Shown here: piece by piece, positions 8,022-17,450 of the stretch
Layout: the number at the start of each line of letters is the position of its first letter
Numbering within the stretch: position 1 is the first letter of the stretch
Assembly: GCA_963834015.1 (NCBI GenBank)
Contig: CAWIAG010000002.1
Location: forward strand, 62,001 to 126,000
Origin: FEN-1297 sp963834015
Lineage (GTDB): Bacteria > Bacteroidota > Ignavibacteria > Ignavibacteriales > Ignavibacteriaceae
Length of the DNA: 64,000 nucleotides
Direction: 5' to 3'
Notes under the pieces: model-generated
The model's input: the letters and a program-made list of their open reading frames with translations, nothing else
Database searches by the model: none
What the model was told of the DNA's origin: nothing
Position numbers and translations under genes: made by a program

Positions 8022-8515
8022 CGTATTGATTAAGCTTTTCCCTGGACACCTCCATTTTAATCCCCCTATCCCCAATATTGTAAGCCGGGATAGGTATTTA
8101 TTAATTGTAGGTGTATTTAATACTTTTTAGGAATGAAATCCTATTTGTATATTTCTATCAGTATAACATATAGATAGTCATTTTTATGCAATTATTTGCA
8201 TATTATTAAAATTAACTGGGTTTTTTATATTCGCGGGCGGTAAAAGGTAAAGGAAAGTTTTGTGAATCCTTTTCACGATTTTCCGGGATTACTGAAGGAC
8301 TGTTCCCGGATCCGATTAAGACCAATGCGCAATAGATGAAACATATCAACGGAAAAAGAACGGACTTTTAGATAAGGAATCTTAATTTACATCTTACCTC
8401 AAAAGGCAACTAACTTTTACTATACAGCATTTTATTTATACAAATTATTTTTTCTACCATACTATCCAAATAATTTAAACTATTAATCCAATTAAAATCG
8501 TTGCTGCTTTTTAGT
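8022..8515. other. Intergenic region, no gene seen
   Basis: AT-rich spacer of about 490 bases. The only structures seen are two CCC-rich blocks at 8040-8100 and a short inverted repeat CCGGGA ... TCCCGG at about 8282-8308. No open frame with a ribosome-binding site was found. Confidence 0.4.
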
Positions 8516-9331
8516 TTAAATAATCTTATCTAGTTTTACAATTTTATCGGGTGACAACATGATACTTTCAATACAGTCCAATAAGTCTAAATTGTTCGTT
8601 TTAATATTATTTATTATAGTATCACGTGCTTGAATTAATTCTTCTTTCGAATCACTGATTGAAAGATTATTGGCTGAGTACCTATATTCAAAATGTGACC
8701 ATTTCATGCATTCAATATATCGTGATGGAATTCTAATTATTTCTTGCCATGCCTTTAGCTCATCATCAAGGTATTTTATACGCTTTGATACGTCAGCTAA
8801 ATCAATAATTTTCCCTTGAGCACGATATCTTTCAACTATGGCAGTGTGTGTTGCAAGTTTTAATTCAGTTGAAGGTTTTCTCATTTTTACAAATGACTCT
8901 GAAGTTGGATTTAGAAAAATGAAAAACAGATTATTTAAAGAGAAAGCATTGCCTAAGCTTGAAATATTCTCGATCATCTCGAGTAAAACAGGAGCAAATA
9001 TTTCAACTCGAATAGATTTCGATGGATCCTTTGAAATTTCAGTATGTTTCAGACATTGTTGTTCATTTCGTACCTTAAAAAATGACCAATCTTTATATAC
9101 TCTAATATCATTTTCTTTTGATGATTTAAATAATGGCTTTAACTCTTGATGTTCCTTAATTAAATTATCGTATTCCTTTTCCGACATACATACTAGTTTA
9201 TCAGCATCATTTCTTGGTTTACGAACTCTATAGGGTTCCCAGCCCTCCACTTCGAACAATTTTGCTAAAGGTGATTTGCCAATTCCAGAATGCCCAAGAA
9301 TGCAGATACGAATTGAATTTGAAGTACTCAT
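8516..9331 (-). CDS. P-loop NTPase of unknown function
   Basis: 271 residues from ATG 9331, chosen because AAAGGCG lies upstream and the P-loop then falls close to the N-terminus; longer versions to 9415 lack support. Walker A GHSGIGKSPLA is at about residues 12-22, followed by FEVEGWEPYRVRKPR, which resembles the start of nucleotide or guanylate kinase-like proteins. A hydrophobic strand, NLFFIFLNP, may be the Walker B region or the kinase core. C-terminal two-thirds unrecognised. It shares with the next gene upstream (DUF805) a related 60-base sequence in its 5' region. Cytoplasmic; function unknown. Confidence 0.6.
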   Translation of the reverse strand: MSTSNSIRICILGHSGIGKSPLAKLFEVEGWEPYRVRKPRNDADKLVCMSEKEYDNLIKEHQELKPLFKSSKENDIRVYKDWSFFKVRNEQQCLKHTEISKDPSKSIRVEIFAPVLLEMIENISSLGNAFSLNNLFFIFLNPTSESFVKMRKPSTELKLATHTAIVERYRAQGKIIDLADVSKRIKYLDDELKAWQEIIRIPSRYIECMKWSHFEYRYSANNLSISDSKEELIQARDTIINNIKTNNLDLLDCIESIMLSPDKIVKLDKII

Positions 9332-9493
9332 TATGAACGCCTTTAATTTATTAAAATTATGCTTGCGGCTAACTAACTTTCCAGAATAACAATGTGCACT
9401 GAAAGCACACGCCATTATTTATTTAAGAATTTATTTTTAAAATCTACTTCAAAAATCAACTAAAACTTAAATTTTTTAATTTGTACCAGAACC

Positions 9494-9590
9494 CTTGACT
9501 TTCCCTAACTTCATCTTGCATAGTGGCGCTGAAAATGATGTTGTAACTTAAATATTAAATAGTATATTGCCAATGTTTTGGATTTGAAAT
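9494..9590 (-). repeat. Duplicated 5' element, copy upstream of the P-loop gene
   Basis: Shares CTTGACTTT, TTCATCTTGCAT (with TTTTGCAT in the other copy), GCGCTGAAAATGAT and TTGTAACTTAA with 10784-10880. It lies about 160 bases before the start codon of the P-loop gene. Both copies have the same orientation relative to the gene they precede. Confidence 0.55.
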
Positions 9591-9658
9591 AATTGTTTTT
9601 AAACCAACGTCCGAGTAAGTAATACAACTTTAATTCTATAAAAGACTAATTCTCAACT

Positions 9659-10597
9659 TTAATTTATAGTATTTCCTATTTGATCTGATAATTCACTGGC
9701 ATATTTCGATATATTTTCTTTTGGGTTGATTCCCCACTCATTATCTTCATCATCTCCATCGGAACAAAGATGACCTAATATCCAGAATATTCCTAAGGGA
9801 ATTAAAGCAATCCATAAGACCCAACCAGAGTTCCCAACATCATGAAGTCTTCTCACAGTAAAAGCTAAATTAGGTATTAAGTAAACCAAAAAGAAAGGAA
9901 GAACGAATGAACTAGATGGATCAATATGTAGTGTTTTATAAATTATAAACATTATAGAAAAACATACAATCAAAAAAGTTATACTCAACAACATAAATAC
10001 CCAAAATTCTTTTCGACTAGAACGTCCACTAAAATGAAAATAGTTTTTTAAAACTTTTATATACCACTTCGCAGGTTGTGTTTCATTCTGAAGTTTGTCT
10101 TCATTTATATTAATAGCTTGATTTACCTGCAACAATTTTTCTACTTCCTCTTTCTGTATTTCTACTTCATCAAATTCTTTTGGCCTAAAAACTAAATAAA
10201 ACGCTCCCACAATGAGCCCAATTCCAACAAAAGTCAAAACAATGTTGATGATATTAAATGAATATATAAAACTTGAGTTTCTAAGAATCAAAATGTGACC
10301 AGAACCGATGGTTATATAACCAAGCACGTTCCGTTGTTGAGAATATCGTTTATGCCTTTCTGAGAAAACGAACCATGTAACACAGACTGCGACCAGTGCG
10401 AGTGCATATATCAAATAAAATATAACATCTAATTGGAAAAGACCCGTTTCAAACATTCCAAAAATAAGAAAACCTGACCATACTATGATATAAGAAGACG
10501 ACTTTATTCTGAATTCATTATATTTTTTGCAATATGGACAATTTGATTCTTTATTTCTAAATTCTTTTTGACATTCAGGACAAATGATAAGTGACAT
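9659..10597 (-). CDS. Zinc-ribbon plus DUF805 membrane protein
   Basis: 312 residues. An N-terminal zinc ribbon (CPEC ... CPYC) is followed by about four transmembrane segments between residues 30 and 130 and a charged linker. The C-terminal half is a DUF805 domain: FSGRSSRKEFWVFM, then membrane helices, then FTVRRLHDVGNSGWVLW and the final DGDDEDNEWGINP. DUF805 proteins are inner-membrane proteins of unknown function, frequent near mobile DNA. The start was set at 10597 because AAAGGA abuts the alternative ATG at 10603 but is well spaced from this one. Monocistronic. Confidence 0.8.
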   Translation of the reverse strand: MSLIICPECQKEFRNKESNCPYCKKYNEFRIKSSSYIIVWSGFLIFGMFETGLFQLDVIFYLIYALALVAVCVTWFVFSERHKRYSQQRNVLGYITIGSGHILILRNSSFIYSFNIINIVLTFVGIGLIVGAFYLVFRPKEFDEVEIQKEEVEKLLQVNQAININEDKLQNETQPAKWYIKVLKNYFHFSGRSSRKEFWVFMLLSITFLIVCFSIMFIIYKTLHIDPSSSFVLPFFLVYLIPNLAFTVRRLHDVGNSGWVLWIALIPLGIFWILGHLCSDGDDEDNEWGINPKENISKYASELSDQIGNTIN

Positions 10598-10783
10598 AAC
10601 CATTTCCTTTTGTATTTAATTATAATTATTAATATTTATCGACTAACATCAATTATATTGTCCAAAGTTAGAGTAAAAACATATAGCTCTTAATATGCAA
10701 AACAAAATTTAATTCTCAATTTAGTATTAATCGTTTTTGCTTCAATTTCAAAAATAGAATCCAATGTATGATTATATAAGTAT

Positions 10784-10880
10784 CTTGACTTTTTTATTTT
10801 CCTTGCTTCATTTTGCATCGTAGCGCTGAAAATGATATTGTAACTTAATTACTTCCCTGTATGTTGTCAATGGTATGAAG
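10784..10880 (-). repeat. Duplicated 5' element, copy upstream of the DUF805 gene
   Basis: Second copy of the element at 9494-9590, about 190 bases before the DUF805 start codon. The remaining 10881-11110 stretch holds a TATCAATTTCATAGAATTGATA inverted-repeat-like segment near 10930-10960 and GC-rich CCCCCC/CCCCGG patches, but no gene. Confidence 0.5.
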
Positions 10881-11110
10881 ATGTGAAAATCTACTTTGCA
10901 GTAATCTGAAAATAAACTAACCGCATATAGCAATATCAATTTCATAGAATTGATATAAGGCTACACTGACCTCCCCCCAATAGACATTAAATCAATCTGA
11001 ACGTTTTCAACCTTGAGCTCCCCGGTACCCAACCACATTTTTACAGTTATTCTTTAGGGAAGTTCCCCACCTAATAAATTCAATTCAACACACAATTCTA
11101 AGGAGTATTT

Positions 11111-11665
11111 ATGTCCCCATTAGTTCACATCTTTGATGAAAAAAGTTTAACTAATAATAAAATCTTTAAATTAGCAAGACCGATAATGTTTTATATTGAC
11201 GAAAATGAATGTCATATATGTCTTTCTCACCGCATAGACCGGGACGGCTACCGAAGATTAGAACACCTGAATAAACAATGGCAGATGCACAGATATATAT
11301 GGTTCCTATATCACGGCGAAATTCCGTCTGGGATGGAAGTGCGGCATAAATGTAGCAACCCGGCCTGTATGAACATTGAGCATCTTGAACTTGGTACACA
11401 CAAACAGAATATGGAGGATAAAAAGCAAAATCCACGCCGGGATAAAACTAAAGTTCGATTAACAATTGCACAAAAGAAAGAGATTGCAAATTCAATCGGC
11501 AAGACCATTCCTCAATTAGCGGCCGAATATAATGTTTCACATGCAGCGATAGTAGAAAGTAAACGTCGGTTTGGCGCGAAGAAATTTAACCGGATGCCGG
11601 ACAAACCATCTATACCATGTAATAAGCCAAATAAACAAAAGGAAATTGATGTAAGGATATACTAA
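11111..11665 (+). CDS. HNH endonuclease with C-terminal HTH
   Basis: 184 residues. The phage-type HNH motif runs from MHRYIWFLYHGEIPSGMEV to HKCSNPACMNIEHLELGTH (about residues 60-98): His before the strand, zinc-like cysteines in the loop, and Asn and His of the betabetaalpha-metal core. Residues about 115-150 (LTIAQKKEIANSIG, then IPQLAAEYNVSHAAIVESK) form a helix-turn-helix that likely directs DNA binding. Such stand-alone HNH proteins are homing-type or phage endonucleases. The start is supported by AAGGAG with good spacing, and a strong terminator follows at 11670. It converges with the restriction operon. Confidence 0.85.
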   Translation: MSPLVHIFDEKSLTNNKIFKLARPIMFYIDENECHICLSHRIDRDGYRRLEHLNKQWQMHRYIWFLYHGEIPSGMEVRHKCSNPACMNIEHLELGTHKQNMEDKKQNPRRDKTKVRLTIAQKKEIANSIGKTIPQLAAEYNVSHAAIVESKRRFGAKKFNRMPDKPSIPCNKPNKQKEIDVRIY

Positions 11666-11669
11666 AAGC

Positions 11670-11702
11670 AAAGCCTTCACTCTCAATACAGTAGAAGGCT
11701 TT
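11670..11702 (+). terminator. Intrinsic terminator after the HNH gene
   Basis: AAAGCCTTC pairs perfectly with GAAGGCTTT (9 bp) around a 15-base loop. It lies five bases after the HNH stop and between convergent genes, so it may serve both directions. Confidence 0.7.
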
Positions 11703-11756
11703 AAGATAAATTCAATAAAAATATTACACTCAATGCTCACAGAAAGCATTAGCTTA

Positions 11757-13865
11757 TTAATCCTCATTTACAAAGTTATCCTCATATTCCTTTCTACTCA
11801 ATACAGTATCATATAAACCTATATAATCACCCTTATGTTTATCTATGCCAAGATAAACAAGGCTCGCATCTTCGTAACGTTTGAATTTATAAACAGCATC
11901 ATTCATTAATGCACTATTGAATACACCGAGACTTACCAGTAACTCAAAATCCTTCACTATTAAACCAGTTACTTTTTTGAAAAGCCCAGGTTCAAGTTGA
12001 GTGATTATATCTTTGAGGCTCCTCTCCCGATAATCTGTTAGATACATAAATATGGGAATACGCGCCGCAAATTTGATAAGTTTTTCTTGAATTTGTTTTC
12101 TCAAACTTTTGTATTCTTTTTCTTCATCCGTTAGATTTTTTTTCTCTTTTGCAGTTAATTCTCGCTCATTCGCTTCCTTCTTAGTTTTCTTAATACTATC
12201 CGACTTATTGATAATAGTCTCAATATCCTGATTCAAGTTTCGGAAACCTTCAATGTTCATTAATGCTTTCATTGCTTGCTTATTGTCCATTAGACGCTGT
12301 AAAGTGTTATTATCCACATTTACTAGTAAAGCACTTTCCCAACGTCTTGCCAAAAGTGTTGCAGTCGTACCACTCATTGCCATATCCAAAATTCCTGCTG
12401 CATCAATTTGCTTCATCGAACTACCATCATAGGCTAATACTGGTAAGAAGTGAATAAATTCTTCAACTTTATTCTCAGGATTAGTTTCGTTTACATTCAG
12501 ACGACAACTATAATCGACTATTTGTCTTAAAGCTCTATCGGGAGCAAAGTCAAACACATAGCATTCTTGTTTAATAATTTCTTCTTTATTTGGGGATTTA
12601 TTATCAGCATTTTTGATTGTCCAAGGCGATTGAACACGAAAAGCCGCTTGGAAATAAGTTTCTGGACTGGAAGAATTACGCAACATAAAAATTCCTGTCC
12701 AAGGTTTAACAGTAACACCTGTAGTCAATTTACCGCACGACAATGTAATAGTTTTAGACATTAGAGGATTGTCCATTGCATTTAATACAGGAGGTAGTGC
12801 TGCTACGCCAATTCCTGCACTTGTTCCTGCTGCAACAATAATAGTATAGTCATGATAGAATTTATTCTGCTTTTGCTCCAATAAGTTTTTCATAGCATAA
12901 CAAGATGCAACACTCGGTAAAAACCATAATGTATGTGAAAGCACATTTAATAAACGCACATACGAAAACGGCATTGGTGGCTTTTTAGCCCCCAATTTTA
13001 AATTATCAATTGTAGTTTCTAAATATGATCCACGAATCAAATCAAGCCATTTTTGGACTTCGTTCTTATATTTGAATTGCGCATTCTTTCCCTCACTATC
13101 TGCAGAAAAGAATATGTTTAAATCAAACTCGTTAAACTCACCTTTCATTGCTATTTCGCGTATGGAGTCGGGTAATTGATAGGTAAGCATTACCATTCGA
13201 GGCAATGAAATATATGGATTATTTACTCCTTCCCAATTTTCTTTAGCTTTTTGTTCATCAGAATACGTCCAATTGAAAATCTGTTCTTCGATAAATTCTC
13301 CCGATGTTATTGCCCTAAACGGAGTGCCGGATAAATATAAATAAGCGTCGGTAGTTATAGGCATTGTTTCTTCATCGAAATAATCTATACCTTCACCTTT
13401 CCCAAAAATAACTTCTTTTTTATCTTCAGCTTCAAAAAGGTCCTTGGCATTTTCCCTCCACGCACCATAATGGTATTCGTCAAAAACAACACAATCCCAG
13501 TTCGTAGAATGAACCCACTCATTTTTTGCTTTTATCCCGCCCGCTTCATTTTTTCCTAAATAATCTTGAAATGAACCAAAACAAACAAACGGTTTCTTTA
13601 TATCTGCTTCAGTAAACGCTAAACCATTTCTTGAAATAAACTGCCAACCTTTAAGGTCAATGTGTCTTTGCAAATCTTCTTCCCAAGCACTTTGAACAGC
13701 CGGCTTGAAGGTGAGTACCAATATCTTATTCCAGCCCATCTTTTTAGCGAGTTGGTAGGTAGCAAAAGTTTTACCAAACCGCATTTTGGCATTCCAAAGA
13801 AAGTGTGGTGTCTTTTGAGGATTTTCTTTTTTGAATTCTTTTAAAATAGGCAATGGTTTTATCAA
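11757..13865 (-). CDS. SF2 helicase part of a broken GIY-YIG restriction protein
   Basis: About 700 residues carrying a superfamily 2 helicase: Walker A KMRFGKTFATYQ (residue about 28), DEAH-like VVFDEYHYGAW, motif III LSGTPF, TTGVTVKPW and motif VI QAAFRVQSPW. This is the DNA-translocating ATPase of a restriction enzyme. Its first in-frame start is a poor TTG at 13865, lying inside the GIY-YIG reading frame. The two frames meet in A-rich runs (AAAAGAATTCAAAAAAG near 13808-13830), and removing one A joins FKMRPEQIAAIDKT to the helicase. Original product about 860 residues. The break would uncouple nuclease from motor; it may be real, phase-variable or a sequencing error. Confidence 0.75.
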   Translation of the reverse strand: MIKPLPILKEFKKENPQKTPHFLWNAKMRFGKTFATYQLAKKMGWNKILVLTFKPAVQSAWEEDLQRHIDLKGWQFISRNGLAFTEADIKKPFVCFGSFQDYLGKNEAGGIKAKNEWVHSTNWDCVVFDEYHYGAWRENAKDLFEAEDKKEVIFGKGEGIDYFDEETMPITTDAYLYLSGTPFRAITSGEFIEEQIFNWTYSDEQKAKENWEGVNNPYISLPRMVMLTYQLPDSIREIAMKGEFNEFDLNIFFSADSEGKNAQFKYKNEVQKWLDLIRGSYLETTIDNLKLGAKKPPMPFSYVRLLNVLSHTLWFLPSVASCYAMKNLLEQKQNKFYHDYTIIVAAGTSAGIGVAALPPVLNAMDNPLMSKTITLSCGKLTTGVTVKPWTGIFMLRNSSSPETYFQAAFRVQSPWTIKNADNKSPNKEEIIKQECYVFDFAPDRALRQIVDYSCRLNVNETNPENKVEEFIHFLPVLAYDGSSMKQIDAAGILDMAMSGTTATLLARRWESALLVNVDNNTLQRLMDNKQAMKALMNIEGFRNLNQDIETIINKSDSIKKTKKEANERELTAKEKKNLTDEEKEYKSLRKQIQEKLIKFAARIPIFMYLTDYRERSLKDIITQLEPGLFKKVTGLIVKDFELLVSLGVFNSALMNDAVYKFKRYEDASLVYLGIDKHKGDYIGLYDTVLSRKEYEDNFVNED

Positions 13866-14262
13866 TCGCAGCTATCTGTTCGGGTCGCATTTTAAAATCG
13901 AGTGTCCGATTATCTTCGTTTTTTTCACCGGTTCTAATAGCAAGAACGGCAGCCTTAACTTCTTTAACAGTGCATTTAAACCATTCACCCTCAGGATTTT
14001 GAATACTGTGTTTTATCAAATGACGATGCACATCATGATCAGTAAATACGCTTCCATCATTTCGCATAGCCGATTCTACTAAAACTATTGCATAGGGTTG
14101 TTTCCCTGGGCGAAGTATCGGATATTGTTGTGCGACACGCTCTTGTACATTAATGGTTGTAAATCCAACCTTTAACAAACCCTTATATTGTGGATTATTA
14201 TCTTCGTAGGCATAAATTGTTGGATTTGCCTCTGTTCGCTCAGGAAAAAATTTATTGGCCAT
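13771..14262 (-). CDS. GIY-YIG nuclease domain of the broken restriction protein
   Basis: 163 residues. Residues 15-50 (IYAYEDNNPQYKGLLKVGFT then NVQERVAQQYP) match the T5orf172/MUG113 branch of GIY-YIG nucleases: the two strands, the KVGFT glycine and the conserved Arg. EGEWFKC ends the fold. FKMRPEQIAAIDKTIAYF then begins the helicase Q-motif region, after which the frame runs into about 17 unrelated residues and stops at 13771. The ATG at 14262 overlaps the stop of the methylase gene (14252), so the set is one operon. The nuclease part itself looks intact. Confidence 0.75.
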   Translation of the reverse strand: MANKFFPERTEANPTIYAYEDNNPQYKGLLKVGFTTINVQERVAQQYPILRPGKQPYAIVLVESAMRNDGSVFTDHDVHRHLIKHSIQNPEGEWFKCTVKEVKAAVLAIRTGEKNEDNRTLDFKMRPEQIAAIDKTIAYFKRIQKRKSSKDTTLSLECQNAVW

Positions 14263-15778
14263 TATTTAATTCCATTGGACGAACCATAGATTCGATGAAC
14301 TCAATTTCTTCGCTTGTTATACCATATTTTTTGTAGAGTTTATCATCTGTCCAAAATTCATCAAAGTTTTGTGCAGGAACAAAAGAATAAACTTTTTGAG
14401 GAACGTCTTGAGTGTTTTTAATTAATAATATCAAGAATCTAACAACTTTTGTTATCAAGTAGTTCATTACGTTGTGAGCTCTTTTTTTAGAAGAAAATGG
14501 CCCAATGACAATATAAGTTTCTGTGCAACAGGAATTCGGAGGGGACATAATTGGCCGACTCAAAACCTGATGTGGATATGAATCACCGCCTGGACTAGCT
14601 TTTGGGACAATAACTTTATACTCATTAAGCCATTTATGATTTCTTTCAACTTGGTCCCTGCTTATATAACCATTTTCTCCAAATCTATAAAGAAGAATAT
14701 TTTTTTTGCTGGATTTTTGTTTGGTGAAATTGCTGAAATTGGTACCTAAACCAAAAGGTTTTCTAGAATTAACATACTTTGCAAATGATACTTCTCCAAG
14801 TGCCTGTACTTTTCTTAATATATTGATTGCTTCATTGTACCTTATAAAAACATCGCTTCCTTTTTCAAGTAATGGTCTTTCAACGGCTTTACCTTTATTG
14901 CCAGATTTATAAGTTATAATTTTACATTTACCTTTATGCTCCTTAGCCCATAAAAAATAGCATACCCCACCTCGAATATTTAAACCCGGAAAACAATCTG
15001 AAGTTTCTGGAAAATCATGAATTTCTGCTATCCGATTATCTCTTAACATTTTACTTCTAAATTCATCTAAACCTTTCCCTCCTGAATACCATCGTGCAGG
15101 TATAATCATTGTAAGAAATCTTGGATTCAGTTTTATAGCTTGCTCAACAAATTTATGATAAATTGGACTTGCGCTTTTATCAAAACCACCATCGCTTAAT
15201 TGATAAGGTGGATTCCCGATTATAACATCAAATTTCATATTAAATATTTTCTCCGGCTTGTCTATGTGGATAAATTGATAGGCATAAGTTTCTAAATCAT
15301 TGCCTCGATCATATATTTCTTGACGTGCTTTGCAAAAAATACATTTTCCATTTTGCCAACTATGTTCTATTCTTTTGAAGATGATATTGCCTTGTTCAGT
15401 ATCAAAGTCATCACAAATAGAATATTTGTTGTTTGCTGTTTTAGAGCAATATACACTCCTTCGTGAAAGGAATGAAGTGAGTTCTGTAATAGAAATACCA
15501 TATAATTGATTTTTAAAAATATGGTTAATACATTCTTGCTTATCCGGAATTTCTTTTCCCAATCCAATTATTAGTCGTTTGGCTATTTCCCTTAAAAATA
15601 CTCCCGATTTACTTACAGGATCAAGAAACTTAACATCTTTACTACTCCAAAGTTCATTCGGTAATAAGTCCAAAATTTGATTTACCAAATTGGGTGGTGT
15701 AAATACTTCATCATTGCTCAAATTTGCAAGACAAGTTAATACATCTGGATTGTAATTAGTTTGAATCATCTGAACCAA
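14252..15778 (-). CDS. Eco57I-type N6-adenine DNA methyltransferase
   Basis: 508 residues. Motif I is present as FLDPVSKSGVFLREIA (about residues 50-65) and catalytic motif IV as DVIIGNPPYQL (about 184-194), which assigns it to N6-adenine methylases of the Eco57I restriction-modification group. The C-terminal half (FGLGTNFSNF, YRFGENGYISRDQ, YIVIGPFSSKKRA) is the usual target-recognition region. A small CxxC (CIFC) lies between motifs. Its start overlaps the stop of the preceding methylase-like gene by 23 bases and its end overlaps the GIY-YIG gene, so expression is coupled. It would protect host DNA from the co-encoded nuclease-helicase. Motif I has Ser-Lys in place of the common Cys-Gly. 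Confidence 0.85.
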   Translation of the reverse strand: MVQMIQTNYNPDVLTCLANLSNDEVFTPPNLVNQILDLLPNELWSSKDVKFLDPVSKSGVFLREIAKRLIIGLGKEIPDKQECINHIFKNQLYGISITELTSFLSRRSVYCSKTANNKYSICDDFDTEQGNIIFKRIEHSWQNGKCIFCKARQEIYDRGNDLETYAYQFIHIDKPEKIFNMKFDVIIGNPPYQLSDGGFDKSASPIYHKFVEQAIKLNPRFLTMIIPARWYSGGKGLDEFRSKMLRDNRIAEIHDFPETSDCFPGLNIRGGVCYFLWAKEHKGKCKIITYKSGNKGKAVERPLLEKGSDVFIRYNEAINILRKVQALGEVSFAKYVNSRKPFGLGTNFSNFTKQKSSKKNILLYRFGENGYISRDQVERNHKWLNEYKVIVPKASPGGDSYPHQVLSRPIMSPPNSCCTETYIVIGPFSSKKRAHNVMNYLITKVVRFLILLIKNTQDVPQKVYSFVPAQNFDEFWTDDKLYKKYGITSEEIEFIESMVRPMELNNGQ

Positions 15779-16439
15779 GTTTTAGAAAATGAATTAATGG
15801 AAAGTCTGCAACAGGTGTTGGAATAAAAGCTTTGTCTCCCAAATCTGAAAACAAATTCAACCCCTCCATTGGTTGGCTTGTCAACAAATTTGCCATTGTA
15901 TAATCTCTTCTTTTGATCAGACTACCATTTACAGCACTCCATTCGGAAAAAATAATGGGCTTCGCTTCTTTATCCGGTATTTTTAGATTAAGAGCGTCTC
16001 CCCACAAAATGTTTCTACTTAAAATAAATTCTGCAGCTTTTAAGCATTCAGGTTTAAATTTTTTCTTATAGTTTTTCAGATAATAGTGTGTGAAAGCTCC
16101 TAATAATCGATCTCTGCACGTTTGAACATTATCTTGTAAGATATCTACACCATAAATACTTGATAATGCAAGAATCGCATATCGTTCATATTCGAGTTGA
16201 TTCTTCGAATATCGATTTTCTACAATAGCTAATTTCCTCTTTAATATTTCCACTAAAAAATTTCCAGTTCCACAAGCAGGCTCTAAAAAACGAGAATCAA
16301 TTCGTTCTGTTTCTTGCTTCACAAGTTCAAGCATTGAATTTACCTCCCTTTGTGCAGTAAACACTTCACCATGGTCAGTAACCCGTTTCTTAGTTTTTAC
16401 TTGTTTCTCATCCTTGATATCGTCCGTCAAATCATTCAT
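15756..16439 (-). CDS. N6-adenine methylase-like subunit lacking motif IV
   Basis: 227 residues with a very clear SAM-binding motif I, FLEPACGTGNFLVEILKRK (about residues 51-69), and IYGVDILQDNV as motif II. No NPPY/NPPF catalytic tetrapeptide is present; where it should fall the sequence reads PIIFSEWSAVNGSLIKRRD. It is therefore probably a partner subunit of the adjacent Eco57I-type methylase rather than a stand-alone enzyme. First gene of the operon; it overlaps the next gene by 23 bases. The promoter is expected in 16440-16743, where nothing else was identified. Confidence 0.75.
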   Translation of the reverse strand: MNDLTDDIKDEKQVKTKKRVTDHGEVFTAQREVNSMLELVKQETERIDSRFLEPACGTGNFLVEILKRKLAIVENRYSKNQLEYERYAILALSSIYGVDILQDNVQTCRDRLLGAFTHYYLKNYKKKFKPECLKAAEFILSRNILWGDALNLKIPDKEAKPIIFSEWSAVNGSLIKRRDYTMANLLTSQPMEGLNLFSDLGDKAFIPTPVADFPLIHFLKLGSDDSN

Positions 16440-16743
16440 TGTTATTTAATAATAATATTTTACCCTTCATATAAAACATTCTAACTTATACAAATCCTTT
16501 AGCAATCATACATTAACATTTTATTATTTCCCAAATGTACGAGAATTTAATTTATAACTTAAATGGAATTCTGAATAAATTCAATGATTATTTAGCTTTA
16601 CGCATTTAACTTGTGCATATTGTTCCAGAAATACTTTAAACGATGCTTGAATGAGAAAACAATCATTTATATATACAAAAAAAATGAGGATATATTTATA
16701 TTATACTTTGCTTAAAACATGGGGGAAGTAAAATTATTACATA
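16440..16743. other. Intergenic region upstream of the R-M operon
   Basis: AT-rich spacer of 304 bases between the R-M operon and a small hypothetical gene on the same strand. The promoter of the operon should be here. No repeat, hairpin with T-run, or open frame was found. Confidence 0.3.
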
Positions 16744-17082
16744 CTAACCCGGTTCCATCCAAAGTTTTTCTATAAAGTTCCCAATTAATTCCATATAATC
16801 AGAACAAGATTTCTCCATGACAGTAGGAACATCAATTAAAGAACCGGCAAATTTAAGCCCTTCATCAATACCTGCCGTTTTCTCAAGTCTTAAGAATTCG
16901 ATTAGTCTTTCTGCCGGAATACTTACTTCAATATCCCTGGAAATGGAATCACTGGAGTAGTAAAGTATCATCTTACCTAAAAGAAGAAGTAACTCATCCT
17001 TGCTGAATGCTTTAATATTTAAAGAGGAAATAATATCATTTGTATTATCCGATGCGATCTTTTCTAATTCTTTCTGGGTCAT
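16744..17082 (-). CDS. Hypothetical small helical protein
   Basis: 112 residues, acidic, predicted mostly helical (ELEKIASDNTNDIISSL, KDELLLLLGKMILYY, AERLIEFLRLEKTAG). No signal peptide or membrane helix. GGGAG five bases before the ATG supports the start. No family recognised; the position next to the R-M operon suggests island cargo but not a function. Confidence 0.55.
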   Translation of the reverse strand: MTQKELEKIASDNTNDIISSLNIKAFSKDELLLLLGKMILYYSSDSISRDIEVSIPAERLIEFLRLEKTAGIDEGLKFAGSLIDVPTVMEKSCSDYMELIGNFIEKLWMEPG

Positions 17083-17450
17083 AAAGTCTCCCTATTTTTT
17101 AACGAACTAATAATCTTGCCGGTAAAAATAATAAAAACGCGCCATATTGTTTTGTCACTTTCCCTTTTCCCATTCCTCCAATTTCTTATTAAGCCATTTA
17201 GCTAAGGGTCTCTTGCAAGCTAAGAGAACAAAAGATATACCTATTATTGCGCCTAGCATATTTGTTGCCCTTTCAGGTTATTTCTATTTGACCAGTGCCT
17301 GATCATTGGTTATCAAAGACTTATGAAAATATAACTTTGAAGGGAAGTAAATAATTATGCCGCAAAATTAATGATCAGGGCTATCGAAAACTCTTAGGGC
17401 AAATATTTAATATTACACATCTGGCTGCTAACTTTATTTCCGGACAAATA
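17083..17450. other. Intergenic region, no intact gene
   Basis: About 370 bases between a small hypothetical gene and the FISUMP pseudogene. In three-frame reading on each strand I see only short fragments, for example one on the minus strand near 17155-17275 that codes a Lys-rich hydrophobic stretch (LGAIIGISFVLLACKRPLAK) with a possible membrane segment and no reliable start. I do not call a gene. Confidence 0.3.

Noticed and set aside
9494..10880. Integron cassettes with attC sites
   Set aside because: The repeated sequences lack convincing paired RYYYAAC/GTTRRRY boxes with an imperfect palindrome, and no integron integrase is in the window.
15756..16439. Type I HsdM annotation for the first methylase-like gene
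   Set aside because: It lacks NPPF/NPPY and the HsdM N-terminal helical domain, is only 227 residues long, and no HsdS gene is present.
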